Shown: positions 16,085 through 23,568, counted from the stretch's first letter. The stretch is 34,658 nt of DNA from CBDUXP01 sp965371225 [NCBI: uncultured bacterium] (GCA_965371225.1 CBDUXP010000038.1:1-34658); one strand, 5' to 3'. Notes: generated by a model from the letters alone, not told the origin. Numbers and translations are program-made.

Positions 16085-16214
16085 GGGCCGACACGCAGGT
16101 CGGCCCCTACCAAGACCCGCCCTAATGTAGGGCACGGATGCGAATCCGTGCCGTGCGTTCGTAGGGGCGCGATTCATCGCGCCCAGCCGCAGGGGCGCAG
16201 TACATTGCGCCCCT
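16085..16214. repeat. cluster of four intergenic hairpins
   Basis: Four inverted repeats stand in a row between the convergent aminotransferase and SGNH genes: 16085-16106 (GGGCCGAC/GTCGGCCC, 8 bp), 16132-16151 (GCACGGAT/ATCCGTGC, 8 bp), 16165-16184 (GGGCGCGAT/ATCGCGCCC, 9 bp) and 16191-16214 (AGGGGCGCA/TGCGCCCCT, 9 bp). All are perfect. The 'TAGGGGCG' theme recurs, as in dispersed intergenic repeat families of many environmental genomes. The last hairpin touches the SGNH stop codon, so the cluster could also end transcription from both sides. Confidence 0.7.
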
Positions 16215-17439
16215 ATGGGCCGAGGTCGCGGACCGCGTCTACCACCGTCGGGGTCAGGCAATCGGCGAACAGCCGCTGCCCCTCCACGGTGAGGTGGTTG
16301 TCCAGCTCGAAGTACAACACCTCGTCCACGTGCTCGCGGAACTGCGGCGTGCACGTCACGTACGGCAACCCGCCCATATCGGCTGCGATAGCAATCGCAT
16401 CGTCCGCGCCGTCGTGGGTGAGCAGGGAATCCGGGAAGGTAAACCCGCACCGCCGGTGCCCCGCCTGGCTGGGCCGGTTGCAGTAGGGCCCGGCGGGCAA
16501 CCCCGCCAGCAGGATGCGCGCGTCGTACGCCTCCGCCACCTCGCGCATCTGCGCGAAGTGCACCCCCATTTTCTCCACCAGCTCCCGCGTCTGCGGCTGC
16601 GACGGGTCCAAATGCCGCACCCAGAAGAGCGGGTCCTTCATCGGCACCAGGATCGCGGTCGGGTAGAGCAACCCCCGCAGGTACATCTGCTGCACGACGG
16701 GATCCAGCCGGTCGAACCGGCGCAACTCCGTGTCCGTGAAGGTCTGCATCAGGCCCGGCGCGGCGTACACCCACATGTCCGTCACCCGCTGCGGGCGCGC
16801 GCGCTGGAACAGGTAAAAGAAATTCGGATACACGCGCGGGATTGCGTGGTCCACGAGCCACCGGAGCGGCCGGCCCGCGTCCGCGCGCACGACCACCGGC
16901 GCACGCCGTCGCGGGCGGACCGATGCGCGGTCCGGCGTAATCATCCGCGGATTGTCGAGCTGGTAGATATCGTTCCCCGGCACCATGGCCACCACTACCA
17001 GATCCGGCCGCAAGAGCGGGATCACCCGCTCGGCGAGGGTGGCGTATTGCGTGCTCTCCCCGCCCGGATGCCCGAGGTTCGCGATTTCCACGTCGAGACC
17101 TGCAGCGCGCACGTTCCGTTCGAGCACTGCGGGCCACGCCTCTTCCACCGCCACGCCCCAGCCGTACGTGAACGAGTCACCCATGGCCAGGATGCGGACC
17201 ACGCCCGGGCGGCGCTCAACCGCGAATTCGGGTCCGCGAAACCCGAGGGAATTAATCGTGGCGAGCGCCTGATACTCGGGCGTGTCATAAAGGATGCGCG
17301 ACCGCGGCGGGAACAGCAGCCCCTCCCCGGCCGACCGGTCGATGGTGAGCCCCACCACCCGGTCGAGCCCCGCCGTGGCCAGCACGCCAAGCAGCACCGC
17401 ACCCGCAGCGAACAGTGCGCGCTTCCGCCGGGGAGTCAT
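16213..17439 (-). CDS. SGNH/GDSL-fold hydrolase, membrane-anchored or exported
   Basis: A 408-residue protein with one N-terminal hydrophobic helix (about 8-31), then an SGNH domain. Block I is 'AMGDSFTYGWGV' with nucleophile S89, block II 'GHPGGEST' (G126-G127), block III 'GND' (155-157), and the C-terminal Asp/His dyad is D380/H382 in 'LDNHLTVEGQ'. The full catalytic set is therefore present. This type of lone SGNH protein is often found with cell-surface polysaccharide or lipid modification, as esterase or O-acetyl-handling enzyme. The protein is longer than simple lipases because of an insert at about 200-290 with no recognised motif. The ATG overlaps the MarC stop region by four bases (ATGA), so the two genes are co-translated. 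Confidence 0.85.
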   Translation of the reverse strand: MTPRRKRALFAAGAVLLGVLATAGLDRVVGLTIDRSAGEGLLFPPRSRILYDTPEYQALATINSLGFRGPEFAVERRPGVVRILAMGDSFTYGWGVAVEEAWPAVLERNVRAAGLDVEIANLGHPGGESTQYATLAERVIPLLRPDLVVVAMVPGNDIYQLDNPRMITPDRASVRPRRRAPVVVRADAGRPLRWLVDHAIPRVYPNFFYLFQRARPQRVTDMWVYAAPGLMQTFTDTELRRFDRLDPVVQQMYLRGLLYPTAILVPMKDPLFWVRHLDPSQPQTRELVEKMGVHFAQMREVAEAYDARILLAGLPAGPYCNRPSQAGHRRCGFTFPDSLLTHDGADDAIAIAADMGGLPYVTCTPQFREHVDEVLYFELDNHLTVEGQRLFADCLTPTVVDAVRDLGP

Positions 17440-18083
17440 GCGCCCGTTCCTGCCAGCGCGGGGAAGAGCGCGCGCGCGCCGGCCGCGATGAACTCGACGC
17501 CGATGGCGACCACCACCAGGCCCATGATCCGGGTGACGATGTTGACGCCCGTCTGGCCCAGGCGGTCGATGACCGGCGGCGCGGACCGCAGCGCCAGGTA
17601 AATCACGAGCGCGGACGTGAGAAAGGCGGCGTACAAGGCGGCGTACTCCACGCCCCCCGCGGCCTGGTGGGCGTAGAGGATCACGGTGCTCATGGCCCCG
17701 GGCCCGGCGAGCAGCGGAATCGCCAGGGGCACCACCGCCACGTTCTCGCGCGCCGCACCCTCGGCCACCTCTTCCGGCTTACGGCGGATCGCGCCGGGCG
17801 TCGCCTGCAGCATGGCGATGCCCATCAGGAGGAGCACGATGCCACCCGCGACGCGGAACGACGGGATGCCGATGCTGAACAGGGCGAGGATGCGCTCGCC
17901 AAAGAGCGCGAACACCACGAACACAATAAGCACCGCCACGCTTGCCATGCGCGCGGTGCTGCGTTGTTCGGGTCGGCCACTGCCGGTGGTGAGCGACACG
18001 AAGATGGGCATGTTTCCCAATGGATCGCAGATGGCGACCAGCGCCACCAGCACGCGAAGATAAAACGCGAGGAACGGTTCCAC
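17436..18083 (-). CDS. MarC family integral membrane protein
   Basis: A 215-residue protein with about six transmembrane helices, full length for the MarC/UPF0056 family. The N-terminal 'ICDPLGNMPIFVSLT' is the family's strongest motif, and 'PLAIPLLAGPGAMSTVIL' in the middle is the second. The function of the family is unsettled: the E. coli member was once tied to multiple antibiotic resistance and later not, and an NAAT amino-acid transporter has been described in the family. It sits in the middle of a minus-strand set, 16 bases after the Gfo/Idh/MocA gene and overlapping the SGNH gene by four bases. Confidence 0.9.
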   Translation of the reverse strand: MEPFLAFYLRVLVALVAICDPLGNMPIFVSLTTGSGRPEQRSTARMASVAVLIVFVVFALFGERILALFSIGIPSFRVAGGIVLLLMGIAMLQATPGAIRRKPEEVAEGAARENVAVVPLAIPLLAGPGAMSTVILYAHQAAGGVEYAALYAAFLTSALVIYLALRSAPPVIDRLGQTGVNIVTRIMGLVVVAIGVEFIAAGARALFPALAGTGA

Positions 18084-18099
18084 CGTTGGCTGCGGCGCC

Positions 18100-19395
18100 T
18101 CAGTGTCCGTCGATGCCGGCTGCGCGCGCCTGGGCTTCCACGCGGGCGCGGTAGGCGGCCATGTCGATCGTCTGTCCGGTGACGCGGGCCTCTTCGGCGG
18201 CGAAGCCCATCAGGTGGCTTTGCAGCGACACCTGTCCGGACGTCAGCACCTCGTCCCGCGCGTCGCGGCGGACGAGGTCGACGAAGCTGCCGATCAATCC
18301 GTCGTCACCGTCGCCATGCCCGAAGATGGCGTCGCCCGCCTGGATGGTTTCCATGCGGCCGGTCAGATGCTCGCCCACGTGCAAGCGCCGCTTTTCGAAC
18401 GAGCCGCGAATGTCCCCCTTCGTGCCGCTCAGCCGGAACGTGCGCGACGGGGACGCGGCGAATCCGTGCATGCTGAAGTTGGCCGTCACGCCGTTCTCGA
18501 ACACCATGCTGACCACTTGATGGTCCACCGTGCTCTTGTCCGTCCGGTACACGCACATGCCCCACGGCCCCGTCTCCAGCGCCGCGCGCCGCGCCGCTTC
18601 GGTCGGCTCCAGCGAGACGTCGCGCCACGGCCAAAAGTCCGCTTCGTTCACGTAAAACCGGACCGCGTCGTGCGGACACTCTTGCTGCACGGGGCAGCCG
18701 TCGGTGCACCGCGCGGGCACGTCGGGATGCGGCGCGTTCGCGGGCGTGAAATGCCGGTTGCTGCCGAAGGACGCAAGCGTGCGGCAGGGAGCGTCCACGT
18801 ACCAGGCCATGAGGTCCAGGTCGTGGCAGCACTTCGCCATGATCATCGGCGCGCTCGGCGGCGCACACCGCCACTTCCCCCGCACGTAGCTGTGCGTGTG
18901 GTGCCAGAGGGCCACGTTCTCGTTCATCTCGATGGTGATCAGGTCGCCGATGGCGCCGCCGGCCACCAGCTCGTGCACCTTCGCGTACATCTGCGTGTAC
19001 CGCAAGACGTGGCCAATCTGGAGCATGACGCCGGCGTCTTCGGCCGCCGTGATGAGCCGCACGCAATCCAGCGGCGTGACCGCCATCGGTTTTTCGAGCA
19101 ACACGTGATACCCGGCCGCGATGGCGGCGAGCGTCGGCTCCGTATGCTGCTCGTCCTGCGTCGCCACGATCGCGATGGGACACTGCTGCGGCCGCGCCAG
19201 CAGGTCGCGCCAGTCCGTCGTCACCTGCCCCGCCTCCAGCCCATGCTGGCTCACGAACAGCTCGCGCCGGTCGGCCACGGGCTCCGCGACGCCGACGATG
19301 CGCAGCTCGTCGGGATGGCTACGCGCGTACGCGCCGAACGTGTCCCGGCCGCGGTGGCCCGCGCCAATGACGATGGCTTCGACAGGTGCCGGCAT
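18100..19395 (-). CDS. Gfo/Idh/MocA family oxidoreductase
   Basis: A 431-residue NAD(P)-dependent oxidoreductase. It opens with the Rossmann motif 'AIVIGAGHRGRDTFGAY' and has the catalytic-region 'EKPMAVT' (E101-K102-P103), then 'GHVLRYTQMY' and 'CCHDLDLMAWYV', where His/Asp acts in proton transfer in family members. C230, C234 and C240 ('RCTDGCPVQQECPH') form a Cys cluster in an insert; it could hold a metal, possibly zinc. Such enzymes oxidise or reduce sugars, inositols and their derivatives. ATG 19395 is chosen at the start of the Rossmann strand; TTG directly before it is closer to the GGAGGAG site and is an alternative. It is the first gene of the minus-strand set with MarC and the SGNH hydrolase. 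Confidence 0.9.
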   Translation of the reverse strand: MPAPVEAIVIGAGHRGRDTFGAYARSHPDELRIVGVAEPVADRRELFVSQHGLEAGQVTTDWRDLLARPQQCPIAIVATQDEQHTEPTLAAIAAGYHVLLEKPMAVTPLDCVRLITAAEDAGVMLQIGHVLRYTQMYAKVHELVAGGAIGDLITIEMNENVALWHHTHSYVRGKWRCAPPSAPMIMAKCCHDLDLMAWYVDAPCRTLASFGSNRHFTPANAPHPDVPARCTDGCPVQQECPHDAVRFYVNEADFWPWRDVSLEPTEAARRAALETGPWGMCVYRTDKSTVDHQVVSMVFENGVTANFSMHGFAASPSRTFRLSGTKGDIRGSFEKRRLHVGEHLTGRMETIQAGDAIFGHGDGDDGLIGSFVDLVRRDARDEVLTSGQVSLQSHLMGFAAEEARVTGQTIDMAAYRARVEAQARAAGIDGH

Positions 19396-19423
19396 CAAGC
19401 GGAACTCCTCCAATCCCCGCCAC

Positions 19424-19432
19424 AACCTACCA
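19424..19432 (-). promoter_or_regulatory. possible extended -10 for the Gfo/Idh/MocA-MarC-SGNH genes
   Basis: The minus strand reads TGGTAGGTT, fitting TGn-TAnnnT, and would start transcription about 22 bases before the ATG at 19395, just upstream of GGAGGAG. No -35 was found. Confidence 0.3.
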
Positions 19433-19503
19433 CGAGTCGAACGATTGACACCGTCTGTACACTAGTGCCCGGCTGATAGGACCGGCCGAGAGGGGGTCTA
19501 GAA

Positions 19504-19977
19504 ATGCGGGTACTGATTTTGGTGGTTCTTTCCTGTTTCATGGGACTCGGCGCTCCGCGGGACGCCGCCGCTGACCCCATGCATGCGGCCGCGGCGCGGG
19601 AGGCCGTGGACACCGCGAACCGGGCGGCGGAAGCGGCAGTGGCCGCAGGTGACCTGGATATGTTCCTGTCGGTGTACACGGAACACGCCCGGGTCATGCC
19701 ACAGGACTCGCCAATGATCACGACTCCCGAAGGGATTCGCGAATTCTGGAGCGGTATGTTCGCCATGAACATGGGCAACCTCAAGCTGGAGACTCTGACG
19801 CTTGATGTAAGCGACGATTTTCTGGCCGAGGTGGGGCGCGTCTCCTTTACCTTGCACCCAGACGGCGGCGAGGGCACCAACGCCTCGGGCAAGTTCGTCA
19901 TGATCTGGAAACGCAAAGCGGACGGCACGTGGGGCTGGGACGTGGACTGCTTCAATAGCAGCGTACCGCCGTCGTAG
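19504..19977 (+). CDS. Exported NTF2-like/DUF4440 protein
   Basis: A 157-residue protein with a signal peptide (about 1-23, 'GLGAPRDAAADP') followed by an NTF2/SnoaL-like cone fold of the DUF4440 kind. Supporting signs are the amphipathic helix 'VDTANRAAEAAVAAGDLDMFLSVYTEHARVMPQ' at residues 35-67 (described, not a motif), 'GIREFWSGMF', and the closing strands 'KADGTWGWDVDCFNS'. DUF4440 proteins are small binding or isomerase-like folds, and most have no assigned substrate. It starts a plus-strand set: the cobalamin-binding-like gene begins nine bases after its stop. A GAGGGGG stretch precedes the ATG. Why an exported NTF2-like protein should join these genes is unclear. Confidence 0.8.
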   Translation: MRVLILVVLSCFMGLGAPRDAAADPMHAAAAREAVDTANRAAEAAVAAGDLDMFLSVYTEHARVMPQDSPMITTPEGIREFWSGMFAMNMGNLKLETLTLDVSDDFLAEVGRVSFTLHPDGGEGTNASGKFVMIWKRKADGTWGWDVDCFNSSVPPS

Positions 19978-19986
19978 GATCCCACC

Positions 19987-20904
19987 GTGGCCCGCATCGT
20001 GTCCCTCCTGCCGAGCGCGACGGAGATCGTGAGCGCGTTGGGCTTTCAGGACGCGCTGGTGGGCCGGTCGCACGAGTGCGATTTCCCGCCCGGCGTGGAA
20101 GCGCTGCCCGTGTGTACCGAGCCGAAGCTGAACCCGCAGGGCACGAGCGAGGAGATTCACCGCCGGGTAGAGGAGCTGCTGCGCGACGCGCTGGCGGTGT
20201 ACCGCGTGTTCGCCGACGAGCTGCGCGAGCTGCGCCCGACGCACGTGGTGACGCAAGTGCAGTGTGACGTGTGCGCGGTGAGCCTCGACGATGTGAAGGC
20301 GGCGCTCACCGAATGGACACCGCCCGAGCCGAAGCTGATCGCGCTCAACCCCGGCAGCCTCGACGATGTGTATGCGGACATGCAGCGCGTGGCGGACGGG
20401 CTGGACGCGCCGGAACGGGGCCGCGCGCTGATCGCGGCAGCGCGCGACCGCATGGGCGCGGTAACGGAGCGTGCCGGGACCGCGGCAGCGCGTCCGCGCG
20501 TGGCCACCATCGAGTGGCTCGTGCCGCTCATGGCCGCGGGCAACTGGATTCCGGAGATGATCGAGATGGCGGGCGGCGAGAATCTGTTGGGCGAACGCGG
20601 CGCGCACTCGCCCTGGCTCAGCTGGGAGACGCTCGTCGAGGCCGACCCGGACGTGATCCTCGTCTTCCCGTGCGGCTTCGGCTTGGAGAAGATCCGGGCG
20701 GAGATGCCCCGCGTCACCGGCGACCCGCGCTGGCAGCAGTTGCGCGCCGTGCGCGAGGGGCGCGTGTTCCTGGGCGAAGGCAATCAATACTTCAACCGGC
20801 CGGGCCCGCGCCTGGTGGAGACGTTGGAGATCATGGCGGAGATCCTGCACCCGGAGCTGTTCGACTTCGGCCACGCGGGCACCGGCTGGGAGCGGGCCGC
20901 ATGA
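19987..20904 (+). CDS. Cobalamin-binding protein / BtuF-like helical-backbone protein without signal peptide
   Basis: A 305-residue protein of the BtuF/periplasmic-binding type III fold. Family signs are 'RIVSLLPSATEIVSALGF' at the N-terminus, 'GRSHECDFP' (27-33), 'TQVQCDVCAVS' (C93, C96), the long central helix, and 'SPWLSWETLVEADPDVIL', the second-lobe motif. Unlike true BtuF it has no export signal, since the first strand begins at residue 3, so it should stay in the cytoplasm. Start GTG 19987 has AGGA eight bases upstream. The gene overlaps the DUF71 ATP-pyrophosphatase by four bases (ATGA), the pairing expected if both act on cobalamin or a corrinoid. An alternative is an iron-siderophore-type ligand, but the Cys motif favours a cobalamin annotation. 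Confidence 0.82.
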   Translation: MARIVSLLPSATEIVSALGFQDALVGRSHECDFPPGVEALPVCTEPKLNPQGTSEEIHRRVEELLRDALAVYRVFADELRELRPTHVVTQVQCDVCAVSLDDVKAALTEWTPPEPKLIALNPGSLDDVYADMQRVADGLDAPERGRALIAAARDRMGAVTERAGTAAARPRVATIEWLVPLMAAGNWIPEMIEMAGGENLLGERGAHSPWLSWETLVEADPDVILVFPCGFGLEKIRAEMPRVTGDPRWQQLRAVREGRVFLGEGNQYFNRPGPRLVETLEIMAEILHPELFDFGHAGTGWERAA

Positions 20905-21623
20905 AAGTGATCGCCTGCTGGAGCGGGGGCAAGGACAGCGCGATGGCGTTGCACGCGGTGCTGCAGCGCGAGGACCTGGAAGTGGTCGGGCTGCTCACGA
21001 CCCTCAGCGCGGAGTACGACCGCATCAGCATGCACGGCGTGCGGCGCGCCATGCTCGAAGCGCAGACGGCGGCCATCGGACTGCCGGTGGAGCAGGTGTT
21101 CGTGGGCACCGCGCCGAAGGACGAACCGCATCCCTACGTTGCACAAGACGATCCCGACGCGCGCACCACGTTCCCCTCGAATTCGGAGTACGAGCAGAAA
21201 ATGCGCGCGTCCATGGAGGCGGCGCGGGACCGCGGCGTGGAAGGCATCGTGTTCGGGGACATCTTCCTCGAAGACCTGCGCGCGTACCGGGACAAAAACC
21301 TGGCGCAAGTAGGCTTGCAGGGCGTCTACCCCCTCTGGAAGCGGGACACGCGCGAACTGATGACGGAGTTCTCGGATGCGGGGTTTCGCGCGGTGGCCGT
21401 CTGCATCGACGAGAAGAAGTTGCCCGAAACATTCGCGGGCCGCGAACTCGGTCCGGCGTTCGTGCAAGATCTCCCCGCGACGGTGGACCCGTGCGGCGAG
21501 AATGGGGAGTTCCACACGTTCGTCTACGACGGGCCCATCTTCCGGGCGCCCGTCCCGTTTATCAAGGGCGAGACCGTGCACCGGGTGGGCTTCTGGTTCA
21601 CGGACCTGTTGCCCCCCGAGTGA
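20901..21623 (+). CDS. COG2102/DUF71 ATP-pyrophosphatase (diphthine-ammonia-ligase family)
   Basis: A 240-residue protein with the PP-loop 'SGGKDS' at residues 8-13, which binds ATP and adenylates a substrate. The C-terminal 'GENGEFHTF' (200-207) is the family's second signature. Archaeal and eukaryotic relatives (Dph6) amidate diphthine on elongation factor 2. Bacteria lack diphthamide, so that role is excluded here. Comparative work on the family has proposed that a bacterial/archaeal branch acts in B12 salvage, and the co-translated BtuF-like gene supports this branch. The reaction remains unproven; an amidation of a cobinamide or corrinoid side chain would fit an ATP-dependent ligase. ATG 20901 has GGGAG seven bases upstream. 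The stop codon lies at the edge of a nested inverted repeat. Confidence 0.88.
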   Translation: MKVIACWSGGKDSAMALHAVLQREDLEVVGLLTTLSAEYDRISMHGVRRAMLEAQTAAIGLPVEQVFVGTAPKDEPHPYVAQDDPDARTTFPSNSEYEQKMRASMEAARDRGVEGIVFGDIFLEDLRAYRDKNLAQVGLQGVYPLWKRDTRELMTEFSDAGFRAVAVCIDEKKLPETFAGRELGPAFVQDLPATVDPCGENGEFHTFVYDGPIFRAPVPFIKGETVHRVGFWFTDLLPPE

Positions 21624-21868
21624 ACCGCCAAGACGCCAAGGACGCCAAGAAAGAGAAGACTCAAGAATCTGTCCACGAAGGACACGAAGGCACACGAAGT
21701 CCAAGGAGATCCTTGCCCCAGTGCTCGGGTTCCTCTTCGTGGTCCTTCGTGAACTTCGTGGACAGTCTTTACTCTTCTTTGGTTTTACCCTGGAGTTCTC
21801 CGTGTCTTGGTGGTTCGTCCTTCTTATTCTCTTTCTTTCCTTGGCGGTCTTGGCGTCTTGGCGGTTCG
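21622..21868. repeat. nested inverted-repeat element (CGCCAAGAC / CACGAAGG type)
   Basis: Outer arms: 21622-21660 begins GAACCGCCAAGACGCCAAG, and 21822-21868 carries its reverse complement with the same first 19 bases intact. Inner arms: 21670-21699 and 21736-21764 pair as TGTCCACGAAG...ACGAAG over about 30 bases with a few mismatches. Between them is a small hairpin (CAAGGA/TCCTTG at 21702-21715). A third, unpaired arm (21787-21817) reads as CCACCAAGACACGGAG on the minus strand. The arms consist of short repeated words (CGCCAAG, CACGAAG). Such elements recur between genes in several environmental bacterial genomes, which I recall but cannot check. Small open frames here are by-products. Confidence 0.75.
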
Positions 21869-21956
21869 TTGGTCTCGTTCAGCGACGCCCCGTCACGTCA
21901 AAGTGTTTGGCCGCGTGACCGACCCACCGTCCGATGAGGCATACTGTGCGCCGCGC

Positions 21957-22751
21957 ATGAAGACTCGTGAATCCCAGGGGTGGGTCGTGCTCGGCGCGCT
22001 CGCAGCGCTGGCGCTCTCCCACCGGTCGGCGGCGGAGGGGGACCTCCCGGCGCTGGTGGCGCGGCTGGAAGCGTCCACCGTGGCGCTCATCGCGTACGAA
22101 CCGGGGCGCAAGGCGCACGCGGAACGGTACGACATCCTGGGCGGCGGCTGCTTCGTGTCCTCCGAGGGCCACGTGCTCACCGCGGACCACGTGCTCCACC
22201 GCATCATCCAGCCGGAGGGGCACGTGCGGCGCGCGCCCGACCTGACCCGGCTGGCGGTGGGCTGGCTACCGGACGCCACCCACGCGGACGCCACGATCGT
22301 GACGAACGCCAGTGGAAAGTCGATTGCGGTGCTCGTGCGCGACCCGGCGCGCGACTTGGCCCTGTTGCGCGTGTCGGCACCCGACGCGCAGCCGGTCACG
22401 TGGGCGACGAGCGACGCGCCCGCCGGCACCGCGGTCACGTTTCTCGGCTTCCCCTTCGGCAGCGCGCTCGGCTTCCGTCCGCTGGTCAATCGCGGCACCA
22501 TTGCCGGCCGCCGCCACCTGCCGGGCCGCACGAAGAACGCGCCGCACTACCGGGGCTACATCCTGGACGGGAGCGTGCACCCGGGCCACAGCGGCGCGCC
22601 CGTGTTCGACGAGCAGACCGGTGCCGCGGTCGGGCTGGTGCAGCGCCGCCTGGCCGAGACCATTCCGGTCGCCGTCGCGGCGTCGGAAGTGTTGGCATTT
22701 CTCACGGAAGCGGGCGTCCCCCTCCCCGGAAACGCGCCGGACTCGCCCTAA
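21957..22751 (+). CDS. Trypsin-like serine protease, exported
   Basis: A 264-residue protein with an N-terminal hydrophobic signal (about 8-26, 'AALALSHRSAAEG'). The chymotrypsin-fold catalytic triad is complete: H78 ('LTADHVLH'), D133 ('ARDLALLRV') and S212 ('HPGHSGAPVF', in place of the common GNSGGP). It has the spacing of DegP/HtrA-like trypsin domains but carries no PDZ domain, so it is a stand-alone protease in the cell envelope. ATG 21957 is chosen because the signal peptide starts there; no Shine-Dalgarno site precedes it, and a -10-like CATACT lies at 21940-21945, so the message may be nearly leaderless. Its neighbour is comF, 37 bases on, after a hairpin. Confidence 0.85.
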   Translation: MKTRESQGWVVLGALAALALSHRSAAEGDLPALVARLEASTVALIAYEPGRKAHAERYDILGGGCFVSSEGHVLTADHVLHRIIQPEGHVRRAPDLTRLAVGWLPDATHADATIVTNASGKSIAVLVRDPARDLALLRVSAPDAQPVTWATSDAPAGTAVTFLGFPFGSALGFRPLVNRGTIAGRRHLPGRTKNAPHYRGYILDGSVHPGHSGAPVFDEQTGAAVGLVQRRLAETIPVAVAASEVLAFLTEAGVPLPGNAPDSP

Positions 22752-22760
22752 CCCGCCGCA

Positions 22761-22786
22761 GCGGGATGCGTGTGGTAGCATCCCGC
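22761..22786 (+). terminator. hairpin between the protease and comF
   Basis: A perfect 9-bp stem GCGGGATGC / GCATCCCGC with an 8-base loop lies 10 bases after the protease stop and ends two bases before the comF GTG. It lacks a T-tract. It could end the protease message or hold the comF start region in a stem. The same bases include the extended -10-like TGGTAGCAT (22773-22781). Confidence 0.4.
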
Positions 22787-22788
22787 CG

Positions 22789-23568
22789 GTGCCTGCCAGT
22801 ACCTCCCCCGTCGCCACGTTCGGGCGCGTCTGGGCGCGCGCGGTTGGCGACTTCCTGATTCCCGCGTTTTGCATCCAGTGCGCCGCGCCCGCGACCGCGC
22901 CCGGGCAGGCGTTCTTCTGCGCCGCCTGCTGGCAACGCTGGCCCACCCTCCGCGGGCCCACGTGCCGGGGGTGCGGGCGCCCCCGGGACGCACAGATCGG
23001 TTACGCCGCGGGCCCCGACTTCATCTGCGCGGGGTGCAGCCGGGGCAAGCGGGCGGTGCGGTTCACCTGGGCCGCCGCGCCGTACGATGAGACGGCGAGC
23101 CTGGCGATTCGCGCGTTCAAATATCAGCGGTGGGACACGCTGGTGGACCTGCTCGGGCCGAAGCTGGCGGCAGCCGCGGCGAAGCGGGAGGACCTGCGCG
23201 CGTACGACGCGGTGGTGCCCGTGCCGCTGCACTGGCGGCGGTCCTGGTGGCGCGGCTTCAACCAGGCGGCGCTGCTGGCGGAACACGTGGCGCGCGTGCC
23301 CGGGGCCCCGCCCCTGGAGGCCCTGCTGCGCCGGACGCGGTACACGACGCCGCAGAGCCGGCTGAAGGGCCGGGAGCGGGAGCGGAACCTCACCGGCGCG
23401 TTCGCCGTCCGCCCCGGGGCCATGATCGCGGGCCGGACCCTGCTGCTGATCGACGACGTGAGCACCACCGGCACCACCCTCAAGGAGTGCGCCCGCACGC
23501 TCCGCCGCGCCGGGGCCGCCGAGGTGGACGCCCTCACCCTCGCCGTCGCCGGCACCGTCCAGAAGTAG
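22789..23568 (+). CDS. comF: ComF family phosphoribosyltransferase-like protein
   Basis: A 259-residue protein with an N-terminal zinc-ribbon region and a C-terminal type I phosphoribosyltransferase fold. Four Cys pairs are visible: C28/C31, C44/C47, C59/C62 and C80/C83. The PRPP-binding motif 'LLLIDDVSTTGTTL' begins at residue 218 with D222-D223. 'VPVPLHWRRSWWRGFNQAALLAE' lies in the typical mid-region. ComF proteins are needed for DNA uptake in naturally competent bacteria and may process single-stranded DNA. The start is uncertain: GTG 22789 gives the usual length but has a hairpin in place of a clear ribosome site. No other competence genes are in the window. Confidence 0.88.
   Translation: MPASTSPVATFGRVWARAVGDFLIPAFCIQCAAPATAPGQAFFCAACWQRWPTLRGPTCRGCGRPRDAQIGYAAGPDFICAGCSRGKRAVRFTWAAAPYDETASLAIRAFKYQRWDTLVDLLGPKLAAAAAKREDLRAYDAVVPVPLHWRRSWWRGFNQAALLAEHVARVPGAPPLEALLRRTRYTTPQSRLKGRERERNLTGAFAVRPGAMIAGRTLLLIDDVSTTGTTLKECARTLRRAGAAEVDALTLAVAGTVQK

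Noticed and set aside
19445-19473. Perfect TTGACA as a -35 for the DUF4440 gene
   Set aside because: No -10-like hexamer at 15-19 bases; TGATAG lies 23 bases away, which is too far.
21622-21937. Open frames reading through the nested inverted repeat
   Set aside because: Their translations are simply the repeated words CGCCAAG and CACGAAG read as codons.
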